From Canna indica (Eukaryota; Streptophyta; Magnoliopsida; Zingiberales; Cannaceae), in the NCBI GenBank assembly GCA_034359265.1, contig CP136895.1, positions 49,246,001 to 49,310,000 on the forward strand: a DNA stretch of 64,000 bases. The letters run 5' to 3'. Within the stretch, counting starts at the first letter, position 1. Each line of letters opens with the position of its first letter. The notes below the pieces were generated by a model, which did not search any database, was not told the DNA's origin, and saw nothing but the letters and a program-made list of their open reading frames with translations. This document shows positions 32,641 through 44,360 of the stretch, piece after piece. The position numbers were made by a program, and so were the translations under genes.

Positions 32641-34153
32641 CCCTGACTAATCCCTTGAATGAAATCCAGTCGTGATCAAATCGTCACAACGGGCACAAAT
32701 AAAGCTCAGATCGAGCACTTCCCTCTACACATAATTTCTTTTTATTACTTAATAAAATTGCATTTCTCGCATCTTTCTCTGTGCATGTCCAGGGAACTCA
32801 ACGACCATCTCGCCGCTTAAACGAATGTTCCATTATTCGAAGCATAATTGAACCCTCACACACGTGCTCGGCCCGAATCCCCCGAGTATGGTTCTTGGCC
32901 TTGAGAACCATTAGTTTCGGCCTTAGAGCCCAACTCTCCACTCAGTGACCAGAATTCAGTTTACACCAATTTGCCTCGTCGGCCTCAGTGCCTATTATGG
33001 GCACCCACGCCCCCATCGACCCCAAGCGCGCTTCTTGCAGGCTAGGTTTTTAGCAAGTTTGGTCCTCGTCCGTAAATGCGACCTCCGATTTTAGCCCAGA
33101 ACGCTTTGAATGTGCAACACGACCCCAAGCACACTTCTCACGAGCTCGATTTTCACAGAGTATGGTCCATGTCCTCCTGAACCATGACTTCCGGCCTCAA
33201 CATCCTTACACCACAAGGACTCGGTTTTCACCAGCCTAGCTCGTTGACTATCACACTACAACTTCTGACCTCAGAGCCCTAACTCAACTCCTCACGCACA
33301 GTCCTACCTTACGCTCCACGACAAGCTCGGGTTGAACCCCCCAGAGCAGTTCTCAACCTCCAAATTCACAATTTCGACCCTTAGCGCCCTTACACGATCG
33401 GGACTCGATTTTCATCAGCCTAGCTCATTGGCTATCACCCCACTACTTCCGGCCTCAGAGCCCTTACTCGACTCCTCGCGCAAGGTCCTACCTTATGCTC
33501 CTCGACGAGCTCGGATTGAACAATCGTGAGAAGTCCTCGACCCCCAAATCCACTACTTCAGGCCTCAACGCCCTTACACAATCGGGACCCGGTTTTCACC
33601 AACCTGGCTCGTTGACTATCACGCCACAACTTCCGACCTCAGAGCCCTTACTCAACTCCTCATGCGCGGTCCCGCCTTACACTCCATGACAAGCTCAGCT
33701 TCAACCCTCGAGAACGGTCCTCGGCCCCCCAGAGCCGCTACTTCCAACCTCAGCACCCATACACGACCGGGACTCGGTTTTCACCAGTCTGGCTCATTGG
33801 CTATCACGCTATTCCTTCTGGCCTCAAAGCCCTCACTCGACTCTTCGCACGCGGTCCTGCCTTATGTCCCTTGGTGAGCTCGGCTTGGACCACCAAGTGC
33901 AGTTTTTGGCCTCGGAGCCACTACTTATGACCTTACCATTATTACATGATTCCGCTTAATTCTAAGATGGACCTAGCTCGATATCAGACCTCAATATCCA
34001 AAACAACCTCGGAGCCACTGCAAAAGGTTCAGCCTCAAACAAAGATTCTCCCTTCAAGGGAGGCAAAATACTACCGACAACGAGATCGTATATTGAAGAA
34101 AATATGCAAAGCATAAAGTAGGCCCACAAAGGGCCAACGGTTAAAACGCCCCG
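32641..34153 (+). other. 3' non-coding region of Tat element 2
   Basis: No pol domains. AT-rich at 32730-32770, then the 184-bp tandem array (33040-33950), then 200 bases ending at the SIRE LTR at 34154. ORFs in the array repeat the same meaningless peptide with each unit and are by-products of the tandem structure. Confidence 0.6.
33040..33950. repeat. Tandem array, unit about 184 bp, roughly 4-5 copies
   Basis: GGACTCGGTTTTCACCAG-type blocks recur at 33218, 33401, 33585 and 33770 (spacing 183, 184, 185). Each is followed by a variant of CTCGTTGACTATCACGCCAC, then GAGCCCTTACTCGACTCCTC and a GAGCTCGG block. An older degraded unit is visible upstream of 33218. Confidence 0.85.
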
Positions 34154-34680
34154 TGTTGGTGAAATGGCCACACTAGAGAGGGGGGGGTGAATAGTGTGTT
34201 TACTAATCTTTTTGCCTAAATTCGGTTTTAATCATTTCTTTGGTTACCTAGGCAAATTACAAGTTGAGTAGCAAGCGGAAGCAAAGTAAATACGATAATG
34301 AAGTAAACACAAGTAGAAGCAATGCAAACACAATTATTTATAGTAGTTCGGCCCCAATGCCTACTCCACTACCAAAGCACCCCGCTTAGGGTTTCCAAAC
34401 TAAACTTTACTAGATTAATCTTGTTTCCCTTACAACGAGGACTTTGACCCGAAGAGTCTTGCTCTCAACCTAAGGCACTTCCACACCCGGAAGTCTCCAC
34501 CTTTTTACCGAGAGCACTCTTCCACCTCAACCCTAAGGGACAACTCAACTAATCCTAGTAAACTACGTTTACACCGGTGGATTTAAACTCAAACACCAAG
34601 GCTACCACCCAATTTCAAGACCTACACTCTAGGTCTAACACAAACTCAAATACAAAGAAATAAACTCAAATAGCAAAGGT
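34154..34680 (-). mobile_element. Partial SIRE-type LTR
   Basis: It begins TGTTGGTGAAATGGCC and matches 37089-37590 up to about 34677 (including GGTTCGGCCCCAATGCCTAC), then diverges. The upstream (U3) half expected beyond is missing. It abuts Tat sequence on the left (CCCCG). Confidence 0.75.
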
Positions 34681-35600
34681 TTAACGCAAAGTTTCATTTA
34701 AAAATCATAACCTATGCTTGATAGTAAAGATTCATTTTAAAGGAGTTATCATGATATCAAAATGAATCAAAGAGATCTTAAGATATGAAATATTTGAGGA
34801 ATAAGATCTCTAAACATGTTTAACTAGTTTGGACTTGAAGAGAATGTCTCTAATAGTGAATATCAACCTAGATCAAGTTTCATTTAATGAAATTTGCCTA
34901 AGTACTAAAATTCTATCTACTCATGAGAATTCAAGGGTTTAACATGCAATTCTAATCATGAGTATAGAGACATAATTTAAGCTTAAACATTGAGGTATAA
35001 CACTAAGATTTTGAATTAATCGAAGTTATACCTTATTCATGATAATTTGCCAAACTCACCCTTTCTTTCCTAGTTATTAGCCTTCCATTTTCATAAATGT
35101 TAACTTGCCAGCCAAAAATCATTAGTAGCACAATGATAAATAACTAGCAAGTTATCATACTAAATAGCAAAGGTGAAATAGAAATCTTCATTTGAGAATT
35201 TCAACCTAAGCTAGATAGTGATAAATTCGTTTCAAATAGAGTTGTCAAGAAGCCAAAACGAATCGAGAGATCTCAAAATATGAAAATTTAAAAGGTAAGA
35301 TCTCCAACCATTCCTATTGGTTGAAAATCGAAAGGCCACAATGAGCCTACGGTTTATAAACGCGAGGTCGCATGAGCCCGTTACAAAAATCATTTTAATT
35401 TTTAAAAGACTCTTGTCAAGAGCGAGAAAAGCTCAACCGAATTATGCATAGTATCAAAAACTTCAACTCAAGTAGATCAATGATGATTATAAGATGATAC
35501 CAAAGTATTTGATGCCAACTTTACCATAGGCATCTAGTCTAGGTGAATACTTTGAAGTTGCAACCATGTAGGGATCCTTCATTCAACTCATTGGTCAACT
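34681..35600. other. AT-rich non-coding stretch with a diverged 495-bp-offset repeat
   Basis: No coding potential. A block of about 145 bases at 34671-34815 (from TAGCAAAGG through AAGATCTCTAA) is echoed at 35165-35330. Probably non-coding interior or an unknown LTR part of the neighbouring SIRE element. Confidence 0.45.
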
Positions 35601-37021
35601 TCAATTCTTCAATCTCCTATACCCTTGTGTGGTAGCTCCCCCTACAATAGAGCAAGAAAACTCTGGTACCCAAATGGCTTTGGGTCCTTGGGGATTAGTT
35701 GGCCTAGGTATCCAAAGTGTCTTAGGAACACTTGGATTCCTCTTAAATGCACAATCATAGATTGCATGGCCAAATGTCCCACAATAAAAACAATGTCCAT
35801 GAAACTTTTTATTTTCCCTATGGACAAGTGATTTATTACTAGAATGCTTGACATGTGAGCTATGATGAACATGAGCATTCTTAAATGAGACATTCTTCTT
35901 TTGAACATGAGGTTTAATGGTGGAATGCTTAGTATGGGAGTGATGATGAACATTGGGATTCTTTACATAAGCATTCCTCATTCTAGTGTTCTTAGTAGAT
36001 GAGGCATTTTTAAGTTCATTTACCTTCTTATTCAAGAAAATAACCTCACTTTTCAAATCATTCATGGATTTTTGAATAGCATGCAATTGAGTTTTTAACA
36101 TGCTATTTTCATTTTTTAAATTATCATTTCTATGTTTTAAGTCCTTAATCTCAAGTTTCATATCATCATGACATGAGTCAAATGACCTAGATTTCAATTT
36201 TTCAATTTCCAATTTTGACTCATGCAAGCAAGTATTAAGCGTCTCATTTTCTTTCTTTAACCTTTTATTTTCCTTATCCTTTTTAATTAGCAAGGCATAC
36301 ATGTTTTTGTACTCATCCATTAATTCATCGTAAAGCAAATCATGAGAGCTAGATGAGTTAGTGCTATAATTTTCATTAGTACGACTTGAAGGAGAGTGGT
36401 GTACCTCATTGTTATCATTCATGAGGCAATATTTTGAGATGGCTTCATAGTCATGGCAAGAGGATGCTTCACTTGAATAAGATGATGATGTCAAAGCGTT
36501 TGACCTCTTCTTTGCCTTGTTCTTCATGGAAGGACAGTTTTTCTTTACATGCCCCTTCTCCCTGCATGCATGACATACTACCTTTTTTTTTCAGCTCTTG
36601 GAGTTACTCCTTTGACTAGATGAGCTATGGGCATCAATATTAAGATTAGTAGTAGGTGAGTGACCATTGTCATCACCACCTTCATCAAAAGTGTCAATCT
36701 CTTCAGTTTTGACATACTCATATAAAACATTTAAAGTAGCCCATAAATCAAAAGTCGTTGAACAATGCATAACTTTTTCAAGAATGCTATTTGGTATGGC
36801 ACAAAATATGCAATTCATAGCTTCTCCATTTAATTGAAACATTTTCTTATCAAGTTCGCTCCAATAATACATGTCAATCTTAGAAAAGTGTATTCAAATT
36901 TTAACATGTTATACACACCAAAACCTCTATTCTTCATGTAGGTGTACATCCTAGACTTCCAAAGACCAAAGTTTGATTCATCGAACCTAGGAGGTGAAGA
37001 TACTACCGATTCTAGTGCCAT
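35601..37021 (-). pseudogene. gag: gag of SIRE-type element 1, pol absent
   Basis: ATG at 37021 begins MALESVVSSPPRFDESNFGL, a SIRE gag start. A frameshift near 36870 leads to the frame 36872-36591 (DKKMFQLNGEAMNCIF). A second frameshift lies at a run of ten T/A at 36583-36592. The third frame holds a zinc knuckle (CHACREKGHVKKNC, about 36578-36540), a long coiled coil (LIKKDKENKRLKKENE and following, about residues 75-170 of that ORF), a His-rich region and a second zinc knuckle (CFYCGTFGHAIYDC). It ends at 35601. No protease, integrase or RT follows. Confidence 0.8.
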
Positions 37022-37088
37022 TTTAGGATCAAGACAAATTGTAGAAGGGGTGGTGAAAACACAATCTACGACCCGCTCTGATACCATT

Positions 37089-38402
37089 TGTTGGGTGAAA
37101 TGGCACACTAGAGGGGGGGTGAATAATGTGTTTACTAATTCTTATTGCCTAATTCTGGTTTTAAACATATCTTTGATTAGTTAGGCAAATTGCTATTTAT
37201 CGACTAGATGCAAAAACGAAAATAAGACAATTAAGCACAAGCCAAATATCAATGCTAACACACTGATTTATAGTGGTTCGGCCCCAATGCCTACTCCACT
37301 ACCTAAGCACCCCGCTTAGGATTTCCAAACTAAGTTTACTAGATTAAATTAGTTCCCTTACAAAGAGGACTTTGACCTGAAGAGTCTCACTCTCAATCTA
37401 AGGCACTTCCACACTCGGAAGTCTCCGCCTTCTTACCGAGAGCACTCTTCCACCTCAACCCTAAGGGACACCTCAACTAATCCTAGTAAACTATGTTTAC
37501 ACAAGTGGCTTTACACCTTCTACACTAAGGTAACCACTTACATCCAAGACCTAACACTAGGTCTTCTTACAAATTCAAATACAATCAATTGAAAAACAAA
37601 TTAAAACAAGTTTTATTACAAGAAGAGGAATAAAAACTTATCACAAATAAACGCCTCTTCTTTCCGAGCCTAGCACCCTTGACAAACCCTTTGAAGGAGA
37701 ACACTTTGGTGATGAGGGATCAAGAGCTAGGTCTAATGAATTTTATCACTTTGAAACTTGGAGGATGCAAGGAGTCACTCTATGAAGGCTTTTTGCATCA
37801 CCAATTATCTTGGAGAAGAGAGCAAAAGAAGTTAGAAGAGGGATATTTATAACCCCTCAATGAAACGGCAGCTCAACGGGTGGAAAACTAGTCATTTCCA
37901 CCGTTCGATCGCTTGCCGGTCGATCGTCGGTCGACCGACCGAACGACCGCCCAGCGACCGCTGGCTCTTTGTGAGTTAATCACGCTGTTCGATCAACCGA
38001 CCGGTCAACCGATTTGGCTACTGCCAATTTTTAACATCATTCGATCGACCGACCAGTCGACCAAACCTAGGCTGAACTTGATTTTTCCAGCCTTCTTCTT
38101 GCGCACTTCATTTTTGGGTTCCGACTTTCAATGTGCATCAACTTGGAGAGATTTCCATGTGTTCTTTAGACTCATCCAAGACGTCTTTGGTGCACACGTC
38201 GATCTTCGAGAGATTTCCAAGATGAACCCGAACGCGATGATCAATGTCCTTCCGATTTTTCGATTTCTCCTATATTTCTGATCGAAGACATCGAGTGCTA
38301 ATCGATATGGAACCTAAAAATATTTCTCAATAAAACATTAGTTCCATGTTTGTTGTCATCAAAACCGAGATTAACACCAAGGTAGAAAACCTTAGGCCAA
38401 CA
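37089..38402 (-). mobile_element. 5' LTR of SIRE-type element 1, with PBS
   Basis: From TGTTGGGTGAAATGG (37089) to AGGCCAACA (38402), 1314 bases, TG...CA. The complement of the tRNA-Met PBS, CTCTGATACCA, lies at 37076-37086, next to the gag start. It is inserted in the gag coiled-coil region of SIRE element 2 (sequence resumes at 38403). It contains GGTCGACC and GGTCGATCG-type motifs at 37905-38070. Confidence 0.85.
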
Positions 38403-39772
38403 TTTACAACCTTAGGCATGGCATTTTGTAAGGTTGTCATCTTTTCATTTAGCTTGCATAATTCCTTTTTTAAATTTAACATGCTATCATTTAAGTGCTC
38501 TACTTGATCACTTAAGAATTTGTTCTCATTTTCTAATTTTTTGTTCTCATTTTTTAGGTTATTCTTAGCATCGTCCAAAGCATGCTTTTCTTCCTTAATT
38601 CTATCTACCTCTTTTTTGAATCATTGCATGAAAGTAGTAGACTATCATATTCTTGTTCTAAAGATTTGTTATCATTTTTTAGCTCTTTAAATTTCTTCCT
38701 ATTGGCATTAAATTCATCATGCATTTGTTGAAATTCCAATTCTAATTCATGTTGCGTAAAGGAAAGTTCACCAAATGTAAACCTTACCTCGTTGTCATTT
38801 GTCATAAGGCAATGGTTTGCCTTTTCGCTTTTGGTCTCCTCTTCACTTGATGAGGACTCACTCTCATCCCTTGAGACCATCATCACCTTCTTCTTCTTGT
38901 TGGGGTGCGAGGTTGAGGCCATCTTGAGGAGTGGGCAATCTTTCTTCAAGTGCCCGGCTTTGTTGCAGTTATAGCATGTGTAGCCTCCTTTTCCCCTTCT
39001 CATGCCACCTCTCATGAAGCTCATGAATCTCCTTGTCAACATTGCCATTTCTTCAAAATCATCAGTCTCCTCCTCGGATGATGAGGGTTCTTCAACCCGG
39101 TGTGATGCTTTTAAAGCAATATTCTTGCTTTTGGGAGCATCTTCCTCCATGTATTGCTTCATATAGGTCTCATGTGTCATGAGAGATCCGATAAGCTCGG
39201 TGATCTTCAAGGTGCTCGTATCCTTTGCTTCCATGATCGCGATGACCTTGGGCTCCCAAGCTTTTGGAAGGAAATGAAGGAGCTTCCTTACCTTCTCCTC
39301 TTCCCTTATGTCTCTAGCAAGGTTAGCTAAGCCATTCATAATATTTTGAAAGCGAGCATACATGGCATCGATAGATTCATGCGGTAACATTTTGAACGTT
39401 TCATAATCATGCATGAGTAGGGTTATCTTAGATTTCTTAACTTGTCCCTTCATGTGTAGTCTCTAAGACTTTCCAAAGTTCATGTGCCAACTTACAAGTG
39501 GAAATCCTATTAAACTCATTAATTGGTAGGCCACAATATAGTGCAATGACGGCCTTTGCATTTGCATTAAAGAGTCTAATTTCTTCTTGATCCAACTCAT
39601 CCATATCTTTAGTTGGTTGCTTATACTCTACTTGAATCATTCTCCATACATCCATGCCAAGTGATTGAAGGAAGTCATTCATGTGTATCTTCCAATAGGC
39701 ATAGTTGTTAATATCGAACAATGATGGAGTATGAGTAGAGGACCCTTGAGCTAGTTGGATTTCACTAGACAT
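38403..39772 (-). pseudogene. gag: gag of SIRE-type element 2, cut by SIRE element 1
   Basis: ATG at 39772 (MSSEIQLAQGSSTHTPSLFD). A frameshift near 39440 separates the first 111 residues from the main part (39453-38605), which has the gag core (HDYETFKMLPHESIDAMYAR), a complete zinc knuckle CYNCNKAGHLKKDC near 38970, and an acidic-serine segment. Another frameshift near 38600 leads to a coiled coil that stops at 38403, where the LTR of element 1 is inserted. The remainder is not found to the left. Confidence 0.8.
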
Positions 39773-39829
39773 TCTAGATTGTAGGGTAGATGGTTAAGTC
39801 TAATCCTACGACCTTGCTCTGATACCAAT

Positions 39830-40266
39830 TGTTGATCAAATACGCACACTAGAAGAGAGGGTTGAATAGTGTTGGGTGAATTTTAACTACTATTCGATTT
39901 CTAACGCAACCAAATTAATCGTGCAACTAAATTATGATGCTTGACAAGTATAAATAGTAAGGTATATCAAATGAGTAACAAAATGCAAACACAAGCAATT
40001 AGAGTGGTTCGGCTAACCGCTTACTCCACTACCTTAGCTCCACACCAATGATTTTTAACCAACACTTTATAGATTATGTGTTTTCCTTTGAATATTACCG
40101 AGACCTTCCTCTCAATCCTTTGAGAATGGCTCGAACCTATTCACCTAGGCAAAACACAATTCTACAAAGCAAACCCTAAGTGTTTACACTAGCACACCTA
40201 GCAAGCTAACAATGAAGAAACGAGTTCAAATAACAAGTAATATTACAATAAAAAGAGCTAAAGAGT
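39830..40266 (-). repeat. Partial 5' LTR of SIRE-type element 2, cut by the CACTA transposon
   Basis: It starts TGTTGATCAAATACGC after the PBS complement TGATACCAA (39822-39830). It shares the CACTAGAAGAG and GGTTCGGCTAACCGCTTACTCCACTACC blocks with other SIRE LTRs but is from a different subfamily. It stops where the CACTA terminus begins at 40267; the rest should lie beyond the right edge of the window. Confidence 0.75.
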
Positions 40267-40564
40267 CACTACTGGAATAACAAGCATAAGCAACGGCTCC
40301 AACCGTTGCTGAGCTCTTGCTGAAAGCCATCAGCAACGGCGTGCAACGGCCTGACCCGTTGCAAAGTAGCCATGGCAGAAACGCGCGTTGCTGATAACTT
40401 AGCAACAGATCAGCAATGGCCGCAGCGGTCATTGCTAATAACATTATCAGCAACAGTTCTGCCATGACTGTAGGGCCGTTGTAGATATGTACATCAGCAA
40501 TGTCCCGGTTGTCGTGGGAAGGCCGTTAGTGAAAGCCTGTTGCTAAGCCATTGTTGTAGGTCAT
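40267..40564 (-). repeat. CACTA terminus with GCAACGG subterminal repeats
   Basis: After CACTACTGGAAT, the motif GCAACGG or its complement CCGTTGC recurs in both orientations (near 40289, 40302, 40323, 40334, 40348, 40383), with related AGCAATG and GTTGCTGA forms further on. Such subterminal repeats are the binding sites of the TNPA-type protein in En/Spm elements. They continue across the Athila insert as CAGCGACGGC at 49837. Confidence 0.8.
40560..40564. repeat. Target-site duplication GTCAT (left copy)
   Basis: GTCAT precedes the Athila LTR start at 40565 and recurs at 49832-49836 immediately after the other LTR end. Perfect 5-bp TSD. Confidence 0.9.
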
Positions 40565-41992
40565 TGATGTGAAGCTAGCAAGTATACTAGTACGTACAGG
40601 TAATAAAATGATGAAAAAAGTATTGTTCCCACGAGGATAGAATCAAGTACCGAAATTGACTAATATGGAATGCTATTTGGACAATCAAATTGGAGTGAAT
40701 TGAGTGCAGAACTTAAATCTAAAAATTGAGAAGATTAATTGCAAGAAAATTAAAGAAAGAGTTCAAGATAATGAAATGGATGCTAGGGCAAATTGATTTC
40801 ACCTAACTATTGATTAAGATACCTTGAATTTATTTATTTAGCCTTTACCCTAATTAATTAATGATCGAATTCCCAAAATTAATTCCAAGCCTTTCTCAAG
40901 GTCAAGTAATTCTCTTCTACTCAAATTGAATGACTAATCTCTTAGTTACAAACTAATTCAAGAGAAGGTTTAAGTTCTATGGAATTCTTGCAATGACCAC
41001 ATTCATCGTGTTTGCTTATCTCTAGTTTTCGCTCAATTCATGGTGTTTATAATGAGAAGCAATGTTTATAAACCCTTTCTCAAGTTATTGCAAACCAACA
41101 AATCAATTGAATGATGATCAAGCACTAAATAGAATTAAGAACAATTATAAACACTTAATAGAGTAAAAGCATGAATAACGTTAATCCAAAAGTATCAAAA
41201 CCAAATAGTTGGCTACATCAACGCCCTAGCTGAGAAATTTAGTTCATAATGGATGAAATTAAACAACTAAAATAGATGAAAGATGAAATAAAAGAGAAGG
41301 AAGCCATGAAAACAATGAGAAGATGCAACTAGATTGACTTGTTGATGAAGAACGACTTCTCCAACTTGCCGAACACCTTGGAAATCCCCCTCTTGATTAC
41401 TTCGAGTCTCCACCTCTTTCTTGCCGTCCCCTATTGTGTGCTGCCCTCTCCCCCTCATTAGGGTCGGCCACCCTCTGTTTTTATGCAGCAATTAATCAAA
41501 TTTCAGCCTTCCTATATTGTTTTCAGCCTTTCTATCTTGTTGTCTTCTTGATGGCAAATTCATTCTTATTGGATCCAAATCCTCGTCCGAGTGAGATAAA
41601 AGTAGGTCCAATAATCATTTGAGTGGGTTTGACTCCCACAACCCGTTAGCTTAGTGGATCCTCTCTCATTCAAGGGTTGGACCAAAACATGACGTAACTT
41701 GGGCTGCAGTTCCGAGGCCTTCAATGCACGAATTGGCTCAAGTGGTCTACATGAAAGTTTTAGCTCTTTCTCTTAGCTTTCTAAAACATCAAATGATGTG
41801 TCATTCTAACCTCTGTACACAAAGTTATGCCTAATTTAATTTAGAGTACATTGTTTGAGCGAAAAACTTGCAAACGAGATTTGCTTTCCATAAATGCAGC
41901 AACAATCCTCTTTTCACCTAGAATAAACCACATAAGCAATAGAATTAGTGTATAATCTATGCTAAATTTGTATATAAAAATTAATCTTATCA
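40565..41992 (-). repeat. 3' LTR of the Athila element
   Basis: 1428 bases, TGATGTGAAG...TTATCA. About 130 bases near 41800-41950 are missing from the other LTR, which explains the length difference. Confidence 0.9.
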
Positions 41993-42341
41993 AATACCCC
42001 CAAACTTAGCATTTGCTTGTCCTCAAGCAAATTAGAAAAACTTTGCTCACACATGGCCAAACTAATTGAGTGCTTTTAGAAATGCATGAATCATCATATC
42101 TACCTCACAAACATATTAAGGATAAGCGAAAAATATTTCAATCATTTGCTTGCCATGATAACATAACTCAAACACCATAAACAGCCTTTATTGCTCTTGA
42201 GTGTGTGTGCGCAACAATATATATTCAAACCAATGCTCTTGAGTGAATGATTTCAAATATCCATCTCCTTGAACCTGTTTTTCTTTTTCTTTTATTTTTA
42301 TTTAGCTCAATTAGGCAACCCTTAAGTTGAAACTTTATTTC

Positions 42342-42381
<40 letters not shown>

Positions 42382-43329
42382 TTATGAAACCTTCCTTGAA
42401 TTGTAACTTATCTTTTGACGCAAATACCAACATATGTGATGAAAGCACCCGGTTACTCAATAAGAAACATGCTCAAGGCGCTTTGCATACTCATACTTGA
42501 AGTTACCGTTTGTCGTAAAAGTACACATGGGTCTCATGCATACTCATAGTTACTAAGTAACTCAAAGTAGCCGAGTAGATATTGCATAACCTTTCCATTA
42601 TAATACTTTGGCTGCCTTTTATTTGTCTTAAGCACAAAACAAGTTCTAGAGATCTTGTCAATGAAATCAAACATAATCATATCATGTAGTCAGATTTACC
42701 CTAAGTGAGCAAAGTAAGAATATTGTTGAGTGCTCAAAGTTATTCAAGAGCAAAAAAATTGCATGTTATGATTTTAAATTATGTCATCATTAAGGCAAAA
42801 TCAATCTTTGGTTTTCACTTACCCAAATACATTAGTGAGGTTTAATGATTTTTTTTTATTTTTTTTTCACACAAAAAGACATACCCAACTTAAAATAGTT
42901 AATACTAAAGGAAAATCAAACTAGCTTCAACTCAACATTTTTCAAAAAAATTTTGATTTCCCACCCCCAAACTTAAAGTAAACATTGTCCCCAATGTAAA
43001 AATAAAAGCAAAGGAGGGTCAGGGAAGTTACTCCCCAGCCATTAGGCTTGATCTGCTGCATCTTCTTCTTCTTATTCCTCCTCTTTCTCCTCCTCTAAAG
43101 CTTCATGTTCAGGATCCTTGCAAAATAAAATTAAAGCACACTAGAATAAAATTAGGGAAAAGCACTAGTACTTAAAAGAAATGCAAAATAAAGAGACAGA
43201 GATAGAAAACTTGGATTGTCTCCCAAAAAGCACTTTGGTTTAATGTCCCTAAGTTGGACATGATTCTTGTAATCAATTGGAAGAGTAAAGAGGGATTGAA
43301 GCCTTGATTTTGTCAAACTCCCCATCAAT
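41993..43329 (-). other. Athila 3' non-coding region with PPT and (TC)n microsatellite
   Basis: AATACCCCCAAACTT at 41993-42007 is the complement of the polypurine tract. (TC)n of about 15 units at 42347-42377. Some Athila elements carry an env-like ORF here, but I see none: all frames are closed or low in complexity. Confidence 0.65.
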
Positions 43330-44360
43330 TTATGGCTTCAATCTTTGTCCATTAACCTTGAAAGTGCCTTTTGTTGGGTGATTGACCTCTATAACACCAA
43401 ATGGCAAGACTTTGGTAACTTCAAAGGGTCCAGACCATCTTGATCTCAATTTTCTTGGAAAGAGCTTGAGTTTGGAGTTGAACAGGAGCACTTTTTGGCC
43501 TTCATAGAATCCTTTCTTCAAGATATGCTTGTCATGCCATGTTTTAGTCTTTTCTTTGTAGAACTTAGCACTCTCATAAGCATCACATCTAAACTCATCA
43601 AGCTCATTTAATTGTAGCATTCTCTTTTCACCAATCTCCTTCAGATCAAAGTTGAGAAGCTTTGTTGCCCAATAAGCTTTGTGCTCGAGCTCTACTGGAA
43701 GGTGACATGCCTTACCAAAAACCAACCTATGGGGAGACATTCCAATTGGGATTTTGTAAGCAGTCCTATAAGTCCACAAAGCATCATCAAGCTTGGTAGC
43801 CTAATCTTTTCTAGAATTACTCACTGTTTGCTCAAAGATCCTTTTCAATTCTCTATTGGAGACCTCAACTTGGCCACTTGTTTGCGGATGATATGGAGTA
43901 GAAATTTTATGAGTAACTCCATACCTTGCAAGAAGAGTTTCAAATTAGTGATTGCAAAAGTGTGCCTCCATCACTAATTATTGCTTTTGGTGTGCCAAAC
44001 CATGAAAATATATTCTTTTTGAGGAATTTGGTGACAACCCTAGCATCATTGGTAGGTGAAGCAATGGCTTCAACCCATTTAGACACATAATCTACAGCCA
44101 CCAAGATATACTTGTTGTTGAAAGATGAAGGGAAGGGTCCCATAAAGTCAATGTCCCAAACATTGAATAATTCACACACCAAAATATTGTTTAGTGACAT
44201 CTCATGTCTCCTTGAGATATTCCCAGCCCTTTGACATTCGTTGCATCTCCTCACTCATTTGCATCCTTGAAAAGTGATGGCCAATAGAATCCACATTGCA
44301 AAACCTTTGCTGTTGTCTATGTAGCTCCAAAGTGACCTCCTACCGGTGTAGTGTGACAAT
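43330..44360 (-). pseudogene. pol: Athila integrase
   Basis: The HHCC zinc region begins with [15 protein letters not shown], followed by TGA near 44317. After a further stop it continues with [10 protein letters not shown] at 44250. Core: [11 protein letters not shown] and AIISDGG (two catalytic Asp). A frameshift near 43945 and a TAA near 43802 follow. The C-terminal part is open at 43779-43330, with [20 protein letters not shown] and the GPF-type end ([10 protein letters not shown]). Confidence 0.8.

Noticed and set aside
33332..33877. Three ORFs of 64-71 codons in a row, possibly a gene family
   Set aside because: They are translations of the same 184-bp tandem unit in shifted frames, not genes.
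34154..38402. Treating this as one complete SIRE element with two LTRs
   Set aside because: The left LTR lacks its U3 half, pol is absent and the flanking five bases do not match, so a simple insertion is not supported.
42347..42377. (TC)n tract as a GAGA-type promoter element
   Set aside because: It sits in the 3' non-coding part of a retrotransposon and simple repeats of this kind are common; nothing ties it to a promoter.
41993..43329. Possible env-like gene of the Athila element
   Set aside because: No frame of meaningful length with a membrane segment exists on the minus strand; the region is low in complexity with a (TC)n tract.
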